Source of the DNA: Salinimicrobium sp963739625
GTDB lineage: Bacteria; Bacteroidota; Bacteroidia; Flavobacteriales; Flavobacteriaceae
Assembly (NCBI GenBank): GCA_963739625.1
Contig: CAVUAU010000007.1
Coordinates: forward strand, 124,001 to 188,000
Length of the DNA stretch: 64,000 bases
Direction: 5' to 3'
A model generated the notes under the pieces. That model did no database searches, was not told where the DNA came from, and saw only the letters and a program-made list of their open reading frames with translations. Every line of letters starts with the position of its first letter. The first letter of the stretch is position 1. The translations under genes were made by a program, and so were the position numbers. Of the stretch, positions 55,404-63,917 are shown one piece after another.

Positions 55404-56057
55404 ATGATAGAGATCAACAAGTATATAGATCATACCGTTCTTAAGGCAACTGCTTCCGAAGATGATATTATCGCACTTTGCGAGGAGGCACGCGAGTATG
55501 AGTTCTTCTCGGTGTGCGTGAACAGCGGCTATGTACCGCTGGCGAAGAAAAACCTTGCCGGTTCTAAAGTAAAAGTTTGTGCGGTTGTAGGTTTTCCCCT
55601 GGGCGCAATGTCTACCGAAGCTAAGATCTTTGAAGCCGAAAGAGCAGTCAAAGACGGGGCCGAAGAGATCGATATGGTCATGAACATTGGAGAGCTAAAA
55701 TCCAGGAACTACAGCAAAGTAGAAGATGAAATCGCCGACATTAAAAAGGCCATTGGAGACCTGGTGCTAAAAGTGATCATTGAGACCTGTTACCTTACAC
55801 CGCAGGAGATCACTTTGGCAAGCGAGATCGCTGTTAAAGCAGGAGCTGATTTTGTCAAGACCTCTACAGGTTTTGGAACAGACGGCGCAAAAATGGAGGA
55901 TATCAACCTGATGAAGAAAGCCGTGAACGGAGGAGCCAAAATAAAAGCTTCGGGAGGTATTAAGAATCTCGACACCGCCCTCTCTTACATAGAGGCAGGC
56001 GTGGACAGAATAGGAACTTCATCTGGTGTATCAATAGTAAAGGAACTTAAAAAATGA
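55404..56057 (+). CDS. deoC: deoxyribose-phosphate aldolase
   Basis: 217 residues. Class I aldolase fold; D-H-T-V-L-K near the start, the Schiff-base region F-V-K-T-S-T-G-F-G, and the second Lys in K-A-S-G-G-I. It cleaves 2-deoxyribose 5-phosphate to acetaldehyde and glyceraldehyde 3-phosphate in nucleoside catabolism. The stop overlaps the deoD start by ATGA, so the two are coupled. The length is usual. Confidence 0.96.
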   Translation: MIEINKYIDHTVLKATASEDDIIALCEEAREYEFFSVCVNSGYVPLAKKNLAGSKVKVCAVVGFPLGAMSTEAKIFEAERAVKDGAEEIDMVMNIGELKSRNYSKVEDEIADIKKAIGDLVLKVIIETCYLTPQEITLASEIAVKAGADFVKTSTGFGTDGAKMEDINLMKKAVNGGAKIKASGGIKNLDTALSYIEAGVDRIGTSSGVSIVKELKK

Positions 56058-56752
56058 GTATTCATATAGAGGCCCAAAAAGGGGAAATTGCAGAAACAGT
56101 ATTATTACCGGGAGATCCACTGCGTGCAAAATGGATCGCCGAAACGTATTTGGAGGACATAAATTGCTATAACCGCGTACGCAACATGTTTGGTTTCACA
56201 GGAACCTACAAAGGCAGAAAAATTTCGGTTCAGGGCACGGGAATGGGGGTTCCATCCATTTCTATTTACGCTCACGAGCTCATTAATGACTACGACGTAA
56301 AGAACCTGATAAGGGTAGGGAGCGCCGGCTCTTATCAAAAAAGCATCAAATTACGGGACATTGTGATCGCCATGGCTGCCTCCTCAACTTCAGGCATTAA
56401 TCAGGCTCGTTTTGAGGGTGCCGATTTCGCGCCAACGGCAGATTTCGGACTTTTTCAGCAGGCGATCGAACTGGCAAAACAGAAAAACATCAAGGTGAAG
56501 GCAGGAAATGTTCTTACAAGCGATGAGTTTTACGCAGATGAATTTGAATCTTACCAAAAATGGTCAAAATTCGGGGTGTTGTGCGTAGAAATGGAAACTT
56601 CCGGTTTGTATACTATTGCTGCAAAACATAAAGTAAATGCGCTTTCACTGCTTACCATTTCAGATTCCCTGGTGACCGGCGAAAAGACCAGCACTAAGGA
56701 GCGCGAAACCACTTTTAAAGAGATGGTAGAGATCGCACTGGAACTGGGATAG
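56054..56752 (+). CDS. deoD: purine-nucleoside phosphorylase, DeoD type
   Basis: 232 residues; hexameric PNP motifs are L-P-G-D-P-L-R-A-K-W, G-T-G-M-G-V-P-S and C-V-E-M-E-T-S-G. It splits purine (deoxy)nucleosides with phosphate, giving (deoxy)ribose 1-phosphate. Coupled to deoC by ATGA; together they form a deoxynucleoside salvage operon. The phosphopentomutase that would link them is not in view. Confidence 0.96.
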   Translation: MSIHIEAQKGEIAETVLLPGDPLRAKWIAETYLEDINCYNRVRNMFGFTGTYKGRKISVQGTGMGVPSISIYAHELINDYDVKNLIRVGSAGSYQKSIKLRDIVIAMAASSTSGINQARFEGADFAPTADFGLFQQAIELAKQKNIKVKAGNVLTSDEFYADEFESYQKWSKFGVLCVEMETSGLYTIAAKHKVNALSLLTISDSLVTGEKTSTKERETTFKEMVEIALELG

Positions 56753-56771
56753 AAAATTTTACCTTCCGAAG

Positions 56772-56810
56772 AAAGCGGATCTTCTCATGTGGTGGGAAGT
56801 CCGCTTTTTT
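56772..56810 (+). terminator. terminator after deoD
   Basis: AAAGCGGA / TCCGCTTT stem with a long loop of about 20 nt and a T-run, 19 nt after the stop. Confidence 0.7.
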
Positions 56811-56829
56811 AATTATACGGCTATTGAAG

Positions 56830-56858
56830 AGGTCTCAAAAACCTCATTTTTGAGACCT
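56830..56858 (+). terminator. second hairpin after deoD
   Basis: AGGTCTCAAAAA / TTTTTGAGACCT, 12-bp perfect stem, 5-nt loop CCTCA. It belongs to the same palindromic family; its left arm also occurs in the GH31 start region. Confidence 0.6.
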
Positions 56859-56969
56859 TATTAACTTTAAACAATATCCCGGTTTCAGTAAAGTTTGAAG
56901 CTTCAACTTTCAAACCTTCCTGAAAAATCGTAACATTACACGCTTAAAAATTAATTATCCCCCCGGTCA

Positions 56970-58460
56970 ATGGAAGACGAACAGTTCATTAAAGACACCG
57001 AAATTGTTGAAAATAAGGAATTAAACATCTGGGAAGCGCTTTTCCCTGTCTTTGCACTTGTAGGCATGCTCGCTTACAACGTTTTTGTTTTTGGAGACAG
57101 CGCCCTCGACGGTTCCAACCAATTCATCCTTCTTTTGGGAGGTGCGGTCGCCGCGATCGTGGGAATTTTTAACAAGGTTTCTTTTGATCTTATGATCGAG
57201 GAAGTTGCCAGCAACATCAAATCTACCACCGGTGCGATCCTCATCCTGCTCATGGTTGGTGCGCTTGCCGGAACCTGGCTAATTAGCGGGATCATTCCAA
57301 CGATGATCTACTACGGTCTACAGATCCTGAACCCAACCATATTCCTGGCCGCCACGGTGATCATTTGTTCAGTGATTTCGGTAGCTACGGGAAGCAGCTG
57401 GACAACTTCGGCTACTGTAGGGATTGCCCTTGTGGGTATTGCCGATGCCTTGGGCATTCCCCTGGGAATGACTGCAGGCGCCATACTTTCCGGAGCTTAC
57501 TTTGGAGATAAGATGTCGCCTTTGAGTGACACCACCAACCTTGCTCCTGCCATGGCGGGAACAGACCTTTTTACGCACATTAGGTACATGACCATCACGA
57601 CTGTACCAACGATCATCATAACTATTCTTGTTTTTGTCATTTTAGGGTTTACAGTTGAACCTTCGGGCACTGCAGACACAGCATCAATTCTTAGTTCTAT
57701 TGACGCAGCTTTCAATATTAATGGTTGGCTGTTCGTGGTGCCGCTAATCGTGATCCTTTTGATCGTGAAAAAGACTCCGCCGCTTATAGCCCTGCTTCTT
57801 GGAACCCTTTTAGGAGCAGCCGCTGCATTGATCTTTCAGCCGAATGTAGTGATGCAGGTTGCAAATGCTACCGAATTAAATTTTGAATCTGCCTACCGCG
57901 GTTTGATGAACGCCATCACAGTTGACACTTCTATTGTTACCGAAAATGAGCAACTCAACGATCTTTTCTCTTCCGGAGGAATGGCCGGAATGTTGGGAAC
58001 TATCTGGCTTATCCTTTGCGCTATGGTCTTTGGTGGAATCATGGATGCCATTGGTGCTCTTGCCACTATCAGTAAAGCTCTGCTCAACCTGTTCCACACC
58101 ACCTTCGGACTTTTTGCCAGCACCGTTGTGAGTTGCGTTACTTTGAACGCCACGGCTTCAGACCAGTATCTGGCTATCGTGGTTCCCGGAAAAATGTTTG
58201 CAAAAGCCTATCGCGAAAAGGGATTGGCACCCGAGAATTTGAGCCGTTCGCTGGAAGATTCGGGTACGGTGACTTCAGTATTGATCCCATGGAACACTTG
58301 CGGTGCTTATCATAGCGGGGTACTGGGAGTTCCTGTAGCTTCTTATTTTGTATATGCCGTTTTTAACTACTTGAGTCCGTTTATGACCCTCTTGTTCGCG
58401 GCATTGAATATCAAGATCAGGAGACTGGCAACCAAACCCGCAACTGCCGAAGTACAATAA
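56970..58460 (+). CDS. nhaC: Na+/H+ antiporter, NhaC family
   Basis: 496 residues, about 12 transmembrane segments. Family markers are A-T-G-S-S-W-T-T-S-A-T-V-G-I, G-A-Y-F-G-D-K-M-S-P-L-S-D-T-T-N and I-P-W-N-T-C-G. NhaC exports Na+ in exchange for H+, fitting a salt-adapted organism. Single gene, with a 110-bp upstream gap holding a near-palindrome (AAGTTTGAAGCTTCAACTT, 56891-56909). Confidence 0.94.
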   Translation: MEDEQFIKDTEIVENKELNIWEALFPVFALVGMLAYNVFVFGDSALDGSNQFILLLGGAVAAIVGIFNKVSFDLMIEEVASNIKSTTGAILILLMVGALAGTWLISGIIPTMIYYGLQILNPTIFLAATVIICSVISVATGSSWTTSATVGIALVGIADALGIPLGMTAGAILSGAYFGDKMSPLSDTTNLAPAMAGTDLFTHIRYMTITTVPTIIITILVFVILGFTVEPSGTADTASILSSIDAAFNINGWLFVVPLIVILLIVKKTPPLIALLLGTLLGAAAALIFQPNVVMQVANATELNFESAYRGLMNAITVDTSIVTENEQLNDLFSSGGMAGMLGTIWLILCAMVFGGIMDAIGALATISKALLNLFHTTFGLFASTVVSCVTLNATASDQYLAIVVPGKMFAKAYREKGLAPENLSRSLEDSGTVTSVLIPWNTCGAYHSGVLGVPVASYFVYAVFNYLSPFMTLLFAALNIKIRRLATKPATAEVQ

Positions 58461-58555
58461 AGCTTGTTTATCAACTGTTAAGCTAGTCATTGCAAAAAGC
58501 TATTACAGAATAAAGAATAAAAATCTGTAAGAATGGCCCTGCCGCACAATGTTTT

Positions 58556-58563
58556 TATCTTTG
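58556..58563 (+). promoter_or_regulatory. -7 promoter box TATCTTTG for the peroxiredoxin operon
   Basis: Exact TAnnTTTG match 38 nt before the peroxiredoxin ATG. Confidence 0.55.
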
Positions 58564-58601
58564 TAGGTGAAAATAACTATTAACTCTAAAACAGATAATA
58601 A

Positions 58602-59240
58602 ATGGCTTTAGTAGGAAAAAAATTTCCAAACCTTGAAGTAAACGCAATGAATGAAATGGGCGATACTTTCAAGATCAACGTATTTGAAGAAGCAAAAAAG
58701 AACGGGAAAAAAGTGTTGCTTTTCTGGTACCCAAAAGATTTCACTTTTGTATGTCCAACAGAATTGCACGCGTTCCAGCAGGCACTAGGAGAATTTGAGA
58801 AAAGAAATGTAATGGTGATTGGTGCATCCTGTGATACTCCCGAAGTACATTTTGCATGGTTAAATACCCCAAAAGATAACGGAGGAATTGAAGGTGTAAC
58901 TTACCCAATCCTTGCAGATTCTAATAGAAACCTAAGCAACCAGTTAGGTATTCTTGACCTTTCAAACGAAGAATATAACGAAGAAACCGGTGTTTACACC
59001 GTAGAAGGTGATAATGTAACTTACCGCGCTACTTATTTGTTAGACGAAGAAGGAACAGTTTTCCATGAAAGCATTAACCATATGCCACTTGGTAGAAACG
59101 TGAATGAATTCCTGCGTTTGATCGATGCTTACACTCACGTACAGGAAAAAGGTGAGGTATGTCCTGCAAACTGGGAAGAAGGTAAGGATGCTATGAATGC
59201 TAACCGCGAAGGAGTTGCATCTTACCTGAGCTCTAACTAA
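58602..59240 (+). CDS. 2-Cys peroxiredoxin (AhpC/Prx1 type)
   Basis: 212 residues. Peroxidatic Cys51 in D-F-T-F-V-C-P-T-E and resolving Cys187 in G-E-V-C-P-A-N-W. It reduces H2O2 and organic peroxides. It is 12 nt upstream of a thioredoxin gene, its natural reductant, so the pair is self-sufficient. The A/T-rich codons and high expression look resemble a housekeeping antioxidant gene. Confidence 0.96.
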   Translation: MALVGKKFPNLEVNAMNEMGDTFKINVFEEAKKNGKKVLLFWYPKDFTFVCPTELHAFQQALGEFEKRNVMVIGASCDTPEVHFAWLNTPKDNGGIEGVTYPILADSNRNLSNQLGILDLSNEEYNEETGVYTVEGDNVTYRATYLLDEEGTVFHESINHMPLGRNVNEFLRLIDAYTHVQEKGEVCPANWEEGKDAMNANREGVASYLSSN

Positions 59241-59252
59241 AAAAGCTGCCAG

Positions 59253-59564
59253 ATGAGAGAATTGACCAATGATAATTTAGCGGAAGTAGTTTCTGAAAAT
59301 GACACTGTGCTGGTTCAATACATGGCCACCTGGTGCGGAAACTGCAGGGTGATGAAACCCAAGTTCAAAAAACTTGCCGCTGAAAATGAAGATGCGACAT
59401 TTCTCCTGGTTGATGCTGAAAAATATCCGGAATCGAGAAAGCTGGCCAAGGTGGACAATCTACCTACCTTTGCTGCCTTTAAGAACGGAAAACTGGTTAA
59501 CCAGGTGCAGACGAATAAATTTGAACTTTTAAAAGATCTTGTTAATGAAGTTACCGGTAATTAG
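59253..59564 (+). CDS. thioredoxin-like protein with CGNC active site
   Basis: 103 residues, single thioredoxin fold. The active site is T-W-C-G-N-C-R, differing from the usual C-G-P-C; the cis-Pro region is N-L-P-T-F-A-A. It most likely recycles the peroxiredoxin encoded just upstream (12-nt gap). The end overlaps the next small gene by 20 nt. Confidence 0.93.
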   Translation: MRELTNDNLAEVVSENDTVLVQYMATWCGNCRVMKPKFKKLAAENEDATFLLVDAEKYPESRKLAKVDNLPTFAAFKNGKLVNQVQTNKFELLKDLVNEVTGN

Positions 59565-59793
59565 ACACTTACAAAAGAACCATGACCAGGAGAAACTCGA
59601 GAACACTCTCGAAGTTTTGGAATCTTTCTGTGAACACCGCACGGTGAATGAGCAGGAGATGGATGTGGTAGGTGAGTTGATAAGCAATATCTGCGGTGCC
59701 CTTGAGGTGCAAAAGATGATCGACGACGGCATGGCCGAACGCGACGCCGCCAATAACTTTATGCAAAAAGTTCTGGGCTCTATCGACAAATAG
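59545..59793 (+). CDS. small conserved Bacteroidota protein (possibly DUF6952)
   Basis: 82 residues from the ATG at 59545, acidic, helical: K-L-P-V-I-R-H-L-Q-K-N, V-L-E-S-F-C-E-H, then V-V-G-E-L-I-S-N-I-C-G-A-L-E-V and F-M-Q-K-V-L-G-S-I-D-K. I believe this is the small family labelled DUF6952, but cannot confirm. It overlaps the thioredoxin gene by 20 nt, so it belongs to the peroxiredoxin operon; its role is unknown. Confidence 0.85.
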   Translation: MKLPVIRHLQKNHDQEKLENTLEVLESFCEHRTVNEQEMDVVGELISNICGALEVQKMIDDGMAERDAANNFMQKVLGSIDK

Positions 59794-59814
59794 ACATCCC
59801 AAAAAATCCTTTAC

Positions 59815-59850
59815 AAGGCTGCTTTACGAAATTAAAGCAGCCTTTGTTGT
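59815..59850 (+). terminator. terminator of the peroxiredoxin operon
   Basis: AAGGCTGCTTT / AAAGCAGCCTT, 11-bp perfect stem, 8-nt loop, followed by GTTGTTTT. Confidence 0.8.
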
Positions 59851-59923
59851 TTTATGATAAATTTAGTAAAAGCGAGCTTCTAAAATTTTAAATTTAGTAA
59901 CTCAACAACCAATAGACCAATCT

Positions 59924-60424
59924 ATGTCACAAATCACGTTCAAGGGCAAACCTGTAACGACTTATGGCCATCTTCCTGAAAAAGGGGAAAGAGCGCCCCA
60001 CTTTGAATTACTTAAGAATGATCTTTCTGTCGCTACCCTCCAGGACTTCAGGGGCAAAAGAGTGATCATGAATATATTCCCCAGCATCGACACTAATGTT
60101 TGCGCCACTTCTGTACGCAATTTCAGCCAAAAAGCTGTAGATCTTGACAATGTGGTGGTATTGAATATTTCACGTGATCTACCCTTTGCCCAGCAAAGGT
60201 TCATTGATGACGAAGGTTTGGATAATGTGACCAATCTTTCAGATTTCAGGGAGCGAAACTTTGGCAAAGATTACGGTTTGGAGATGCTTGACGGGTTATG
60301 GGAAGGATTGCTGTCACGAGTGGTCATTGTTCTTGACGAGAATGGTAAGATCCTGTATTCACAACAGGTCAAAGAAATCAATCATGAGCCCGATTACCTG
60401 GAGGCTCTAAAACAGCTGTTATAA
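59924..60424 (+). CDS. tpx: thiol peroxidase without the usual resolving cysteine
   Basis: 166 residues, Tpx family: peroxidatic Cys60 in D-T-N-V-C-A-T-S. The segment D-L-P-F-A-Q-Q-R-F-I has Ile94 where other Tpx proteins carry the resolving Cys (E. coli Cys95), and no other Cys exists in the protein. It would reduce lipid hydroperoxides by a 1-Cys mechanism needing an external thiol. The stop overlaps the dgkA ATG by one base (TAATG). Confidence 0.93.
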   Translation: MSQITFKGKPVTTYGHLPEKGERAPHFELLKNDLSVATLQDFRGKRVIMNIFPSIDTNVCATSVRNFSQKAVDLDNVVVLNISRDLPFAQQRFIDDEGLDNVTNLSDFRERNFGKDYGLEMLDGLWEGLLSRVVIVLDENGKILYSQQVKEINHEPDYLEALKQLL

Positions 60425-60792
60425 TGTATGATTTTATCACCGGCCGTATTCGTGGAGGTGGTTATGCAATAAAGGGTGCCTGGCTTCTTATAAGGCACGA
60501 ACCAAGTATTCAGGTGCAGTTCGCAATCGCAGTGGTGGTCACCATCGCCGGTTTCTATTTTGACATCAGCGCTACAGAATGGATGATGCAATTGCTTTCT
60601 ATTGGTTTAGTGATGGGCGCCGAAGGGCTCAATACCGCCGTTGAAAACATAGCCGACTTCGTCCATCCCGACTATCATACTAAAATAGGCCGTATTAAAG
60701 ACGTGGCAGCAGGTGCAGTGTTCTTCGCCGCCGTTGTGGCTGCAATAATTGGGGCTATCATTTATATTCCTTATATGTTCTACACGGTTTAA
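60424..60792 (+). CDS. dgkA: diacylglycerol kinase, prokaryotic type
   Basis: 122 residues with three transmembrane segments; signature G-A-E-G-L-N-T-A-V-E-N-I-A-D. It phosphorylates diacylglycerol (or undecaprenol in some species) and recycles membrane lipid. Coupled to tpx by TAATG. No terminator before ftsK is evident, but a separate promoter precedes ftsK. Confidence 0.95.
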   Translation: MYDFITGRIRGGGYAIKGAWLLIRHEPSIQVQFAIAVVVTIAGFYFDISATEWMMQLLSIGLVMGAEGLNTAVENIADFVHPDYHTKIGRIKDVAAGAVFFAAVVAAIIGAIIYIPYMFYTV

Positions 60793-60869
60793 CAGGTGAC
60801 GCTGCAGAGGGCATTTCCAACTTTGTGAATAGAATTTTTCTTTTCTTTACATTAGATGGTGCTAATTTG

Positions 60870-60877
60870 TATTTTTG
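60870..60877 (+). promoter_or_regulatory. -7 promoter box TATTTTTG for ftsK
   Basis: Exact TAnnTTTG match, 21 nt before the ATG at 60899. It overlaps a TTG at 60875 that a longer frame would use, supporting the later start. Confidence 0.5.
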
Positions 60878-60898
60878 CCCCAAACCTTCAGTTCTGTC

Positions 60899-63253
60899 AT
60901 GCCCAAAAAGAAAGCTTCCAGGAAACCTGCAAAATCTCGATTTTCGAAGTCATCGCTGACTCTTTCCCCAAAGAACAAGGTCATCCTGGGCAGTTTTCTG
61001 ATGATTTTTGGCCTGGCACTTTTGATCTCTTTCGTGTCATTCCTTTTGAACTGGCAGGCAGATCAAAGCACACTCTCCCAAATGGGCAATCGCGAGGTAG
61101 AAACACACAACCTGCTTAGCAAGTTTGGAGAATGGATAGGGAATTTTGTCATTTTTGAAGGTTTTGGCATTCCGTCGCTTACCATCGCTATTCTTACTAT
61201 CATTACCGGCATCTACTTCTTTTTCAACCTCAACAAAAAAGCGCTGCAGCGTTTCTGGTTTTGGGGAATCCTGGTGATGATCTGGCTTTCGGTATTTTTC
61301 GGGTTTTTCACCCACTCCTATTCTCTTCTTGGAGGCACGGTAGGTTACGAGATGAACGATTACCTGCAGGACTACCTTGGTCTAACCGGCACCGCACTCC
61401 TGCTCACTTTTATAATGATCGTTTACCTGGTGGTGAGACTTAAATTATCTCCCGAAAAGATCTTTAATAGCCTTAGAAGCACGAAAAATGACATTTCAGA
61501 TGACTTTCAAACCACTGCTTCGGAAGAGGTACGTGTAAAAAGACCCGAGACAGAAACTTCTGAAGAAAAAGACTTACCGCCACGAAAACCTTCCGAAGAA
61601 ATAAAACCTGAACCAGCACCGACTTCAGAAAAAGTGGTCATAAAATCTGAAGAAGACCCAGATGATGTGGCCATGGAAGTGGAAACTGCCCGGGAAGAGG
61701 AAGAGGTTGATGACAGCCTTAGCCGAAAACTGGTTGAAGATTACGGCGAATTTGACCCGACCCTGGAACTCAAAAATTACCAGTTTCCCACCCTGGAACT
61801 GCTTAAAGATTACAATGCGAACGGCGGCGGGATCACCATCAACCAGGAAGAGCTGGAAGAGAACAAGAACCGCATCGTCGATACGCTTAAGAACTACAAG
61901 ATTGACATTGCCCAGATCAAGGCTACCGTTGGCCCAACGGTAACGCTTTACGAGATCATTCCCGAGGCAGGAATACGTATCTCCAAGATCAAAAGCCTGG
62001 AAGATGACATTGCGCTATCACTTTCGGCACTGGGAATAAGGATTATTGCACCAATTCCGGGCAAAGGAACCATCGGGATCGAGGTGCCGAATAAAAAGTC
62101 GAGCATTGTTTCAATGAGAAGCGTTATTGCCTCTCCAAAGTTTCAGAATGCCGAAATGGAACTTCCCATGGCCCTTGGTAAAACGATTTCTAATGAAACC
62201 TTTGTGGTTGATCTCGCCAAGATGCCTCACCTGTTGATGGCGGGTGCTACGGGACAGGGAAAATCTGTGGGACTTAATGCTATCCTCACTTCCCTGCTCT
62301 ACAGCAAACATCCTGCAGAGGTTAAGTTCATTCTGGTAGATCCAAAAAAGGTAGAATTAACGCTTTTCAATAAGATCGAGCGGCACTACCTCGCCAAACT
62401 TCCCGATACCGAGGAAGCCATCATTACAGATAATACTAAGGTGATCAACACTTTGAACTCCCTTTGTATAGAGATGGACGAGCGGTATGAACTGCTTAAG
62501 GACGCCATGGTCCGCAACATTAAGGAGTACAACGTCAAGTTCAAGGCGCGTAAGTTAAACCCCGAGAACGGCCATAAATTCCTGCCTTACATTGTATTGG
62601 TAGTAGATGAGTTTGCCGATCTTATTATGACCGCAGGGAAAGAGGTGGAGGCGCCTATCGCCAGGCTTGCACAGCTGGCGAGAGCAATTGGTATACATTT
62701 GATCATTGCCACTCAAAGACCATCTGTAAACGTTATTACCGGGATCATAAAAGCAAACTTCCCTGCGAGGATAGCCTTTAGGGTAACTTCAAAGATCGAT
62801 TCCAGGACTATTTTGGACAGCCAGGGAGCAGACCAGCTTATAGGAAAGGGAGATATGCTCTTCACCCAGGGGAATACCCTGTTACGTCTTCAATGTGCTT
62901 TTGTGGATACACCAGAGGTTGACAAGATCACAGAATTTATTGGATCACAAAAGGCATATCCCGATGCATACCACCTTCCCGAGTACAGCGGGGAGGAAAA
63001 TGGCACAGCTCTTGATATTGATGTGAGCGAGCGAGACAAGCTGTTTAAGGAGGCTGCAGAAGTTATTGTAGTCGCACAGCAAGGCTCAGCTTCTTTGCTT
63101 CAAAGAAAGCTTAAACTGGGGTACAACCGTGCCGGCAGGATCATAGATCAATTGGAAGCCGCCGGGGTGGTAGGACCTTTTGAGGGCAGCAAAGCAAGAC
63201 AGGTGCTGGTCCAGGATCTGGAAAGTCTCAACCAGTTATTGAACGACGAATAG
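60899..63253 (+). CDS. ftsK: DNA translocase FtsK/SpoIIIE
   Basis: 784 residues from the ATG at 60899. Four N-terminal transmembrane segments, an acidic linker (residues 190-280), the beta-core, then the RecA-like motor with Walker A A-G-A-T-G-Q-G-K-S and Walker B I-V-L-V-V-D-E-F-A-D, and the C-terminal winged-helix gamma domain (A-S-L-L-Q-R-K-L-K-L-G-Y-N-R-A). It pumps chromosomal DNA at the division septum. It is 19 nt upstream of lolA, a common order in Bacteroidota. Confidence 0.97.
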   Translation: MPKKKASRKPAKSRFSKSSLTLSPKNKVILGSFLMIFGLALLISFVSFLLNWQADQSTLSQMGNREVETHNLLSKFGEWIGNFVIFEGFGIPSLTIAILTIITGIYFFFNLNKKALQRFWFWGILVMIWLSVFFGFFTHSYSLLGGTVGYEMNDYLQDYLGLTGTALLLTFIMIVYLVVRLKLSPEKIFNSLRSTKNDISDDFQTTASEEVRVKRPETETSEEKDLPPRKPSEEIKPEPAPTSEKVVIKSEEDPDDVAMEVETAREEEEVDDSLSRKLVEDYGEFDPTLELKNYQFPTLELLKDYNANGGGITINQEELEENKNRIVDTLKNYKIDIAQIKATVGPTVTLYEIIPEAGIRISKIKSLEDDIALSLSALGIRIIAPIPGKGTIGIEVPNKKSSIVSMRSVIASPKFQNAEMELPMALGKTISNETFVVDLAKMPHLLMAGATGQGKSVGLNAILTSLLYSKHPAEVKFILVDPKKVELTLFNKIERHYLAKLPDTEEAIITDNTKVINTLNSLCIEMDERYELLKDAMVRNIKEYNVKFKARKLNPENGHKFLPYIVLVVDEFADLIMTAGKEVEAPIARLAQLARAIGIHLIIATQRPSVNVITGIIKANFPARIAFRVTSKIDSRTILDSQGADQLIGKGDMLFTQGNTLLRLQCAFVDTPEVDKITEFIGSQKAYPDAYHLPEYSGEENGTALDIDVSERDKLFKEAAEVIVVAQQGSASLLQRKLKLGYNRAGRIIDQLEAAGVVGPFEGSKARQVLVQDLESLNQLLNDE

Positions 63254-63272
63254 AATAACCTAAAAATTTAAA

Positions 63273-63917
63273 ATGAAAAAGAAAGTATTTGTAGTATTTG
63301 CAATGTTTGCGATGATGGTGGCACAGGCTCAATCCCCTAACCAGGCCGAGACTTTGCTCGATGAAGTATCTGAAAAAGTGGAGAGCTATGACAACATTGT
63401 TATCGACTTTAAATATTCTTTGGAAAATACTGCTGAAAACGTAAAACACGAAACCCGCGGCGATGTTAGCCTCAAGGGAGAAAAATACCTGTTGAACATC
63501 ATGGGAACAACCCGCATGTTTGACGGCAAAAAACTGTACACGATAATTCCCGAAGATGAGGAGATCAATATCTCCACCTACGACCCACAGGCCGAGGACA
63601 ATATTACCCCCTCAAAAATGCTTACCTTCTACAACAAAGGTTACAAATCAAAATGGGGCCCTACAGAAAATATTAAAGGAAGAAAGATCCAGTACATCAC
63701 CCTTACCCCTATTGACTCTAAAGCCGAGATTAAGACTATCCAGCTGGGAATAGATAAGCAAACCAAGAATATTTACAATCTTATCCAAACCCAGGACAAC
63801 GGCACGAAGATCACGATCACGGTGAGCAGCTTTAAAACCAATCAGCCTATACCCGAATCGCTTTTTGAATTTAAAGAGAACAGGTACAAAGACTATTATA
63901 TTAACAGGCTTGACTAA
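63273..63917 (+). CDS. lolA: outer-membrane lipoprotein carrier protein LolA
   Basis: 214 residues. The signal peptide (V-F-V-V-F-A-M-F-A-M-M-V-A-Q-A-Q) is followed by the half-barrel fold with G-D-V-S-L-K-G-E-K-Y-L and W-G-P. It chaperones lipoproteins through the periplasm. It lies between ftsK and the LptF/G gene; the next start TTG follows the stop directly. Confidence 0.92.
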   Translation: MKKKVFVVFAMFAMMVAQAQSPNQAETLLDEVSEKVESYDNIVIDFKYSLENTAENVKHETRGDVSLKGEKYLLNIMGTTRMFDGKKLYTIIPEDEEINISTYDPQAEDNITPSKMLTFYNKGYKSKWGPTENIKGRKIQYITLTPIDSKAEIKTIQLGIDKQTKNIYNLIQTQDNGTKITITVSSFKTNQPIPESLFEFKENRYKDYYINRLD

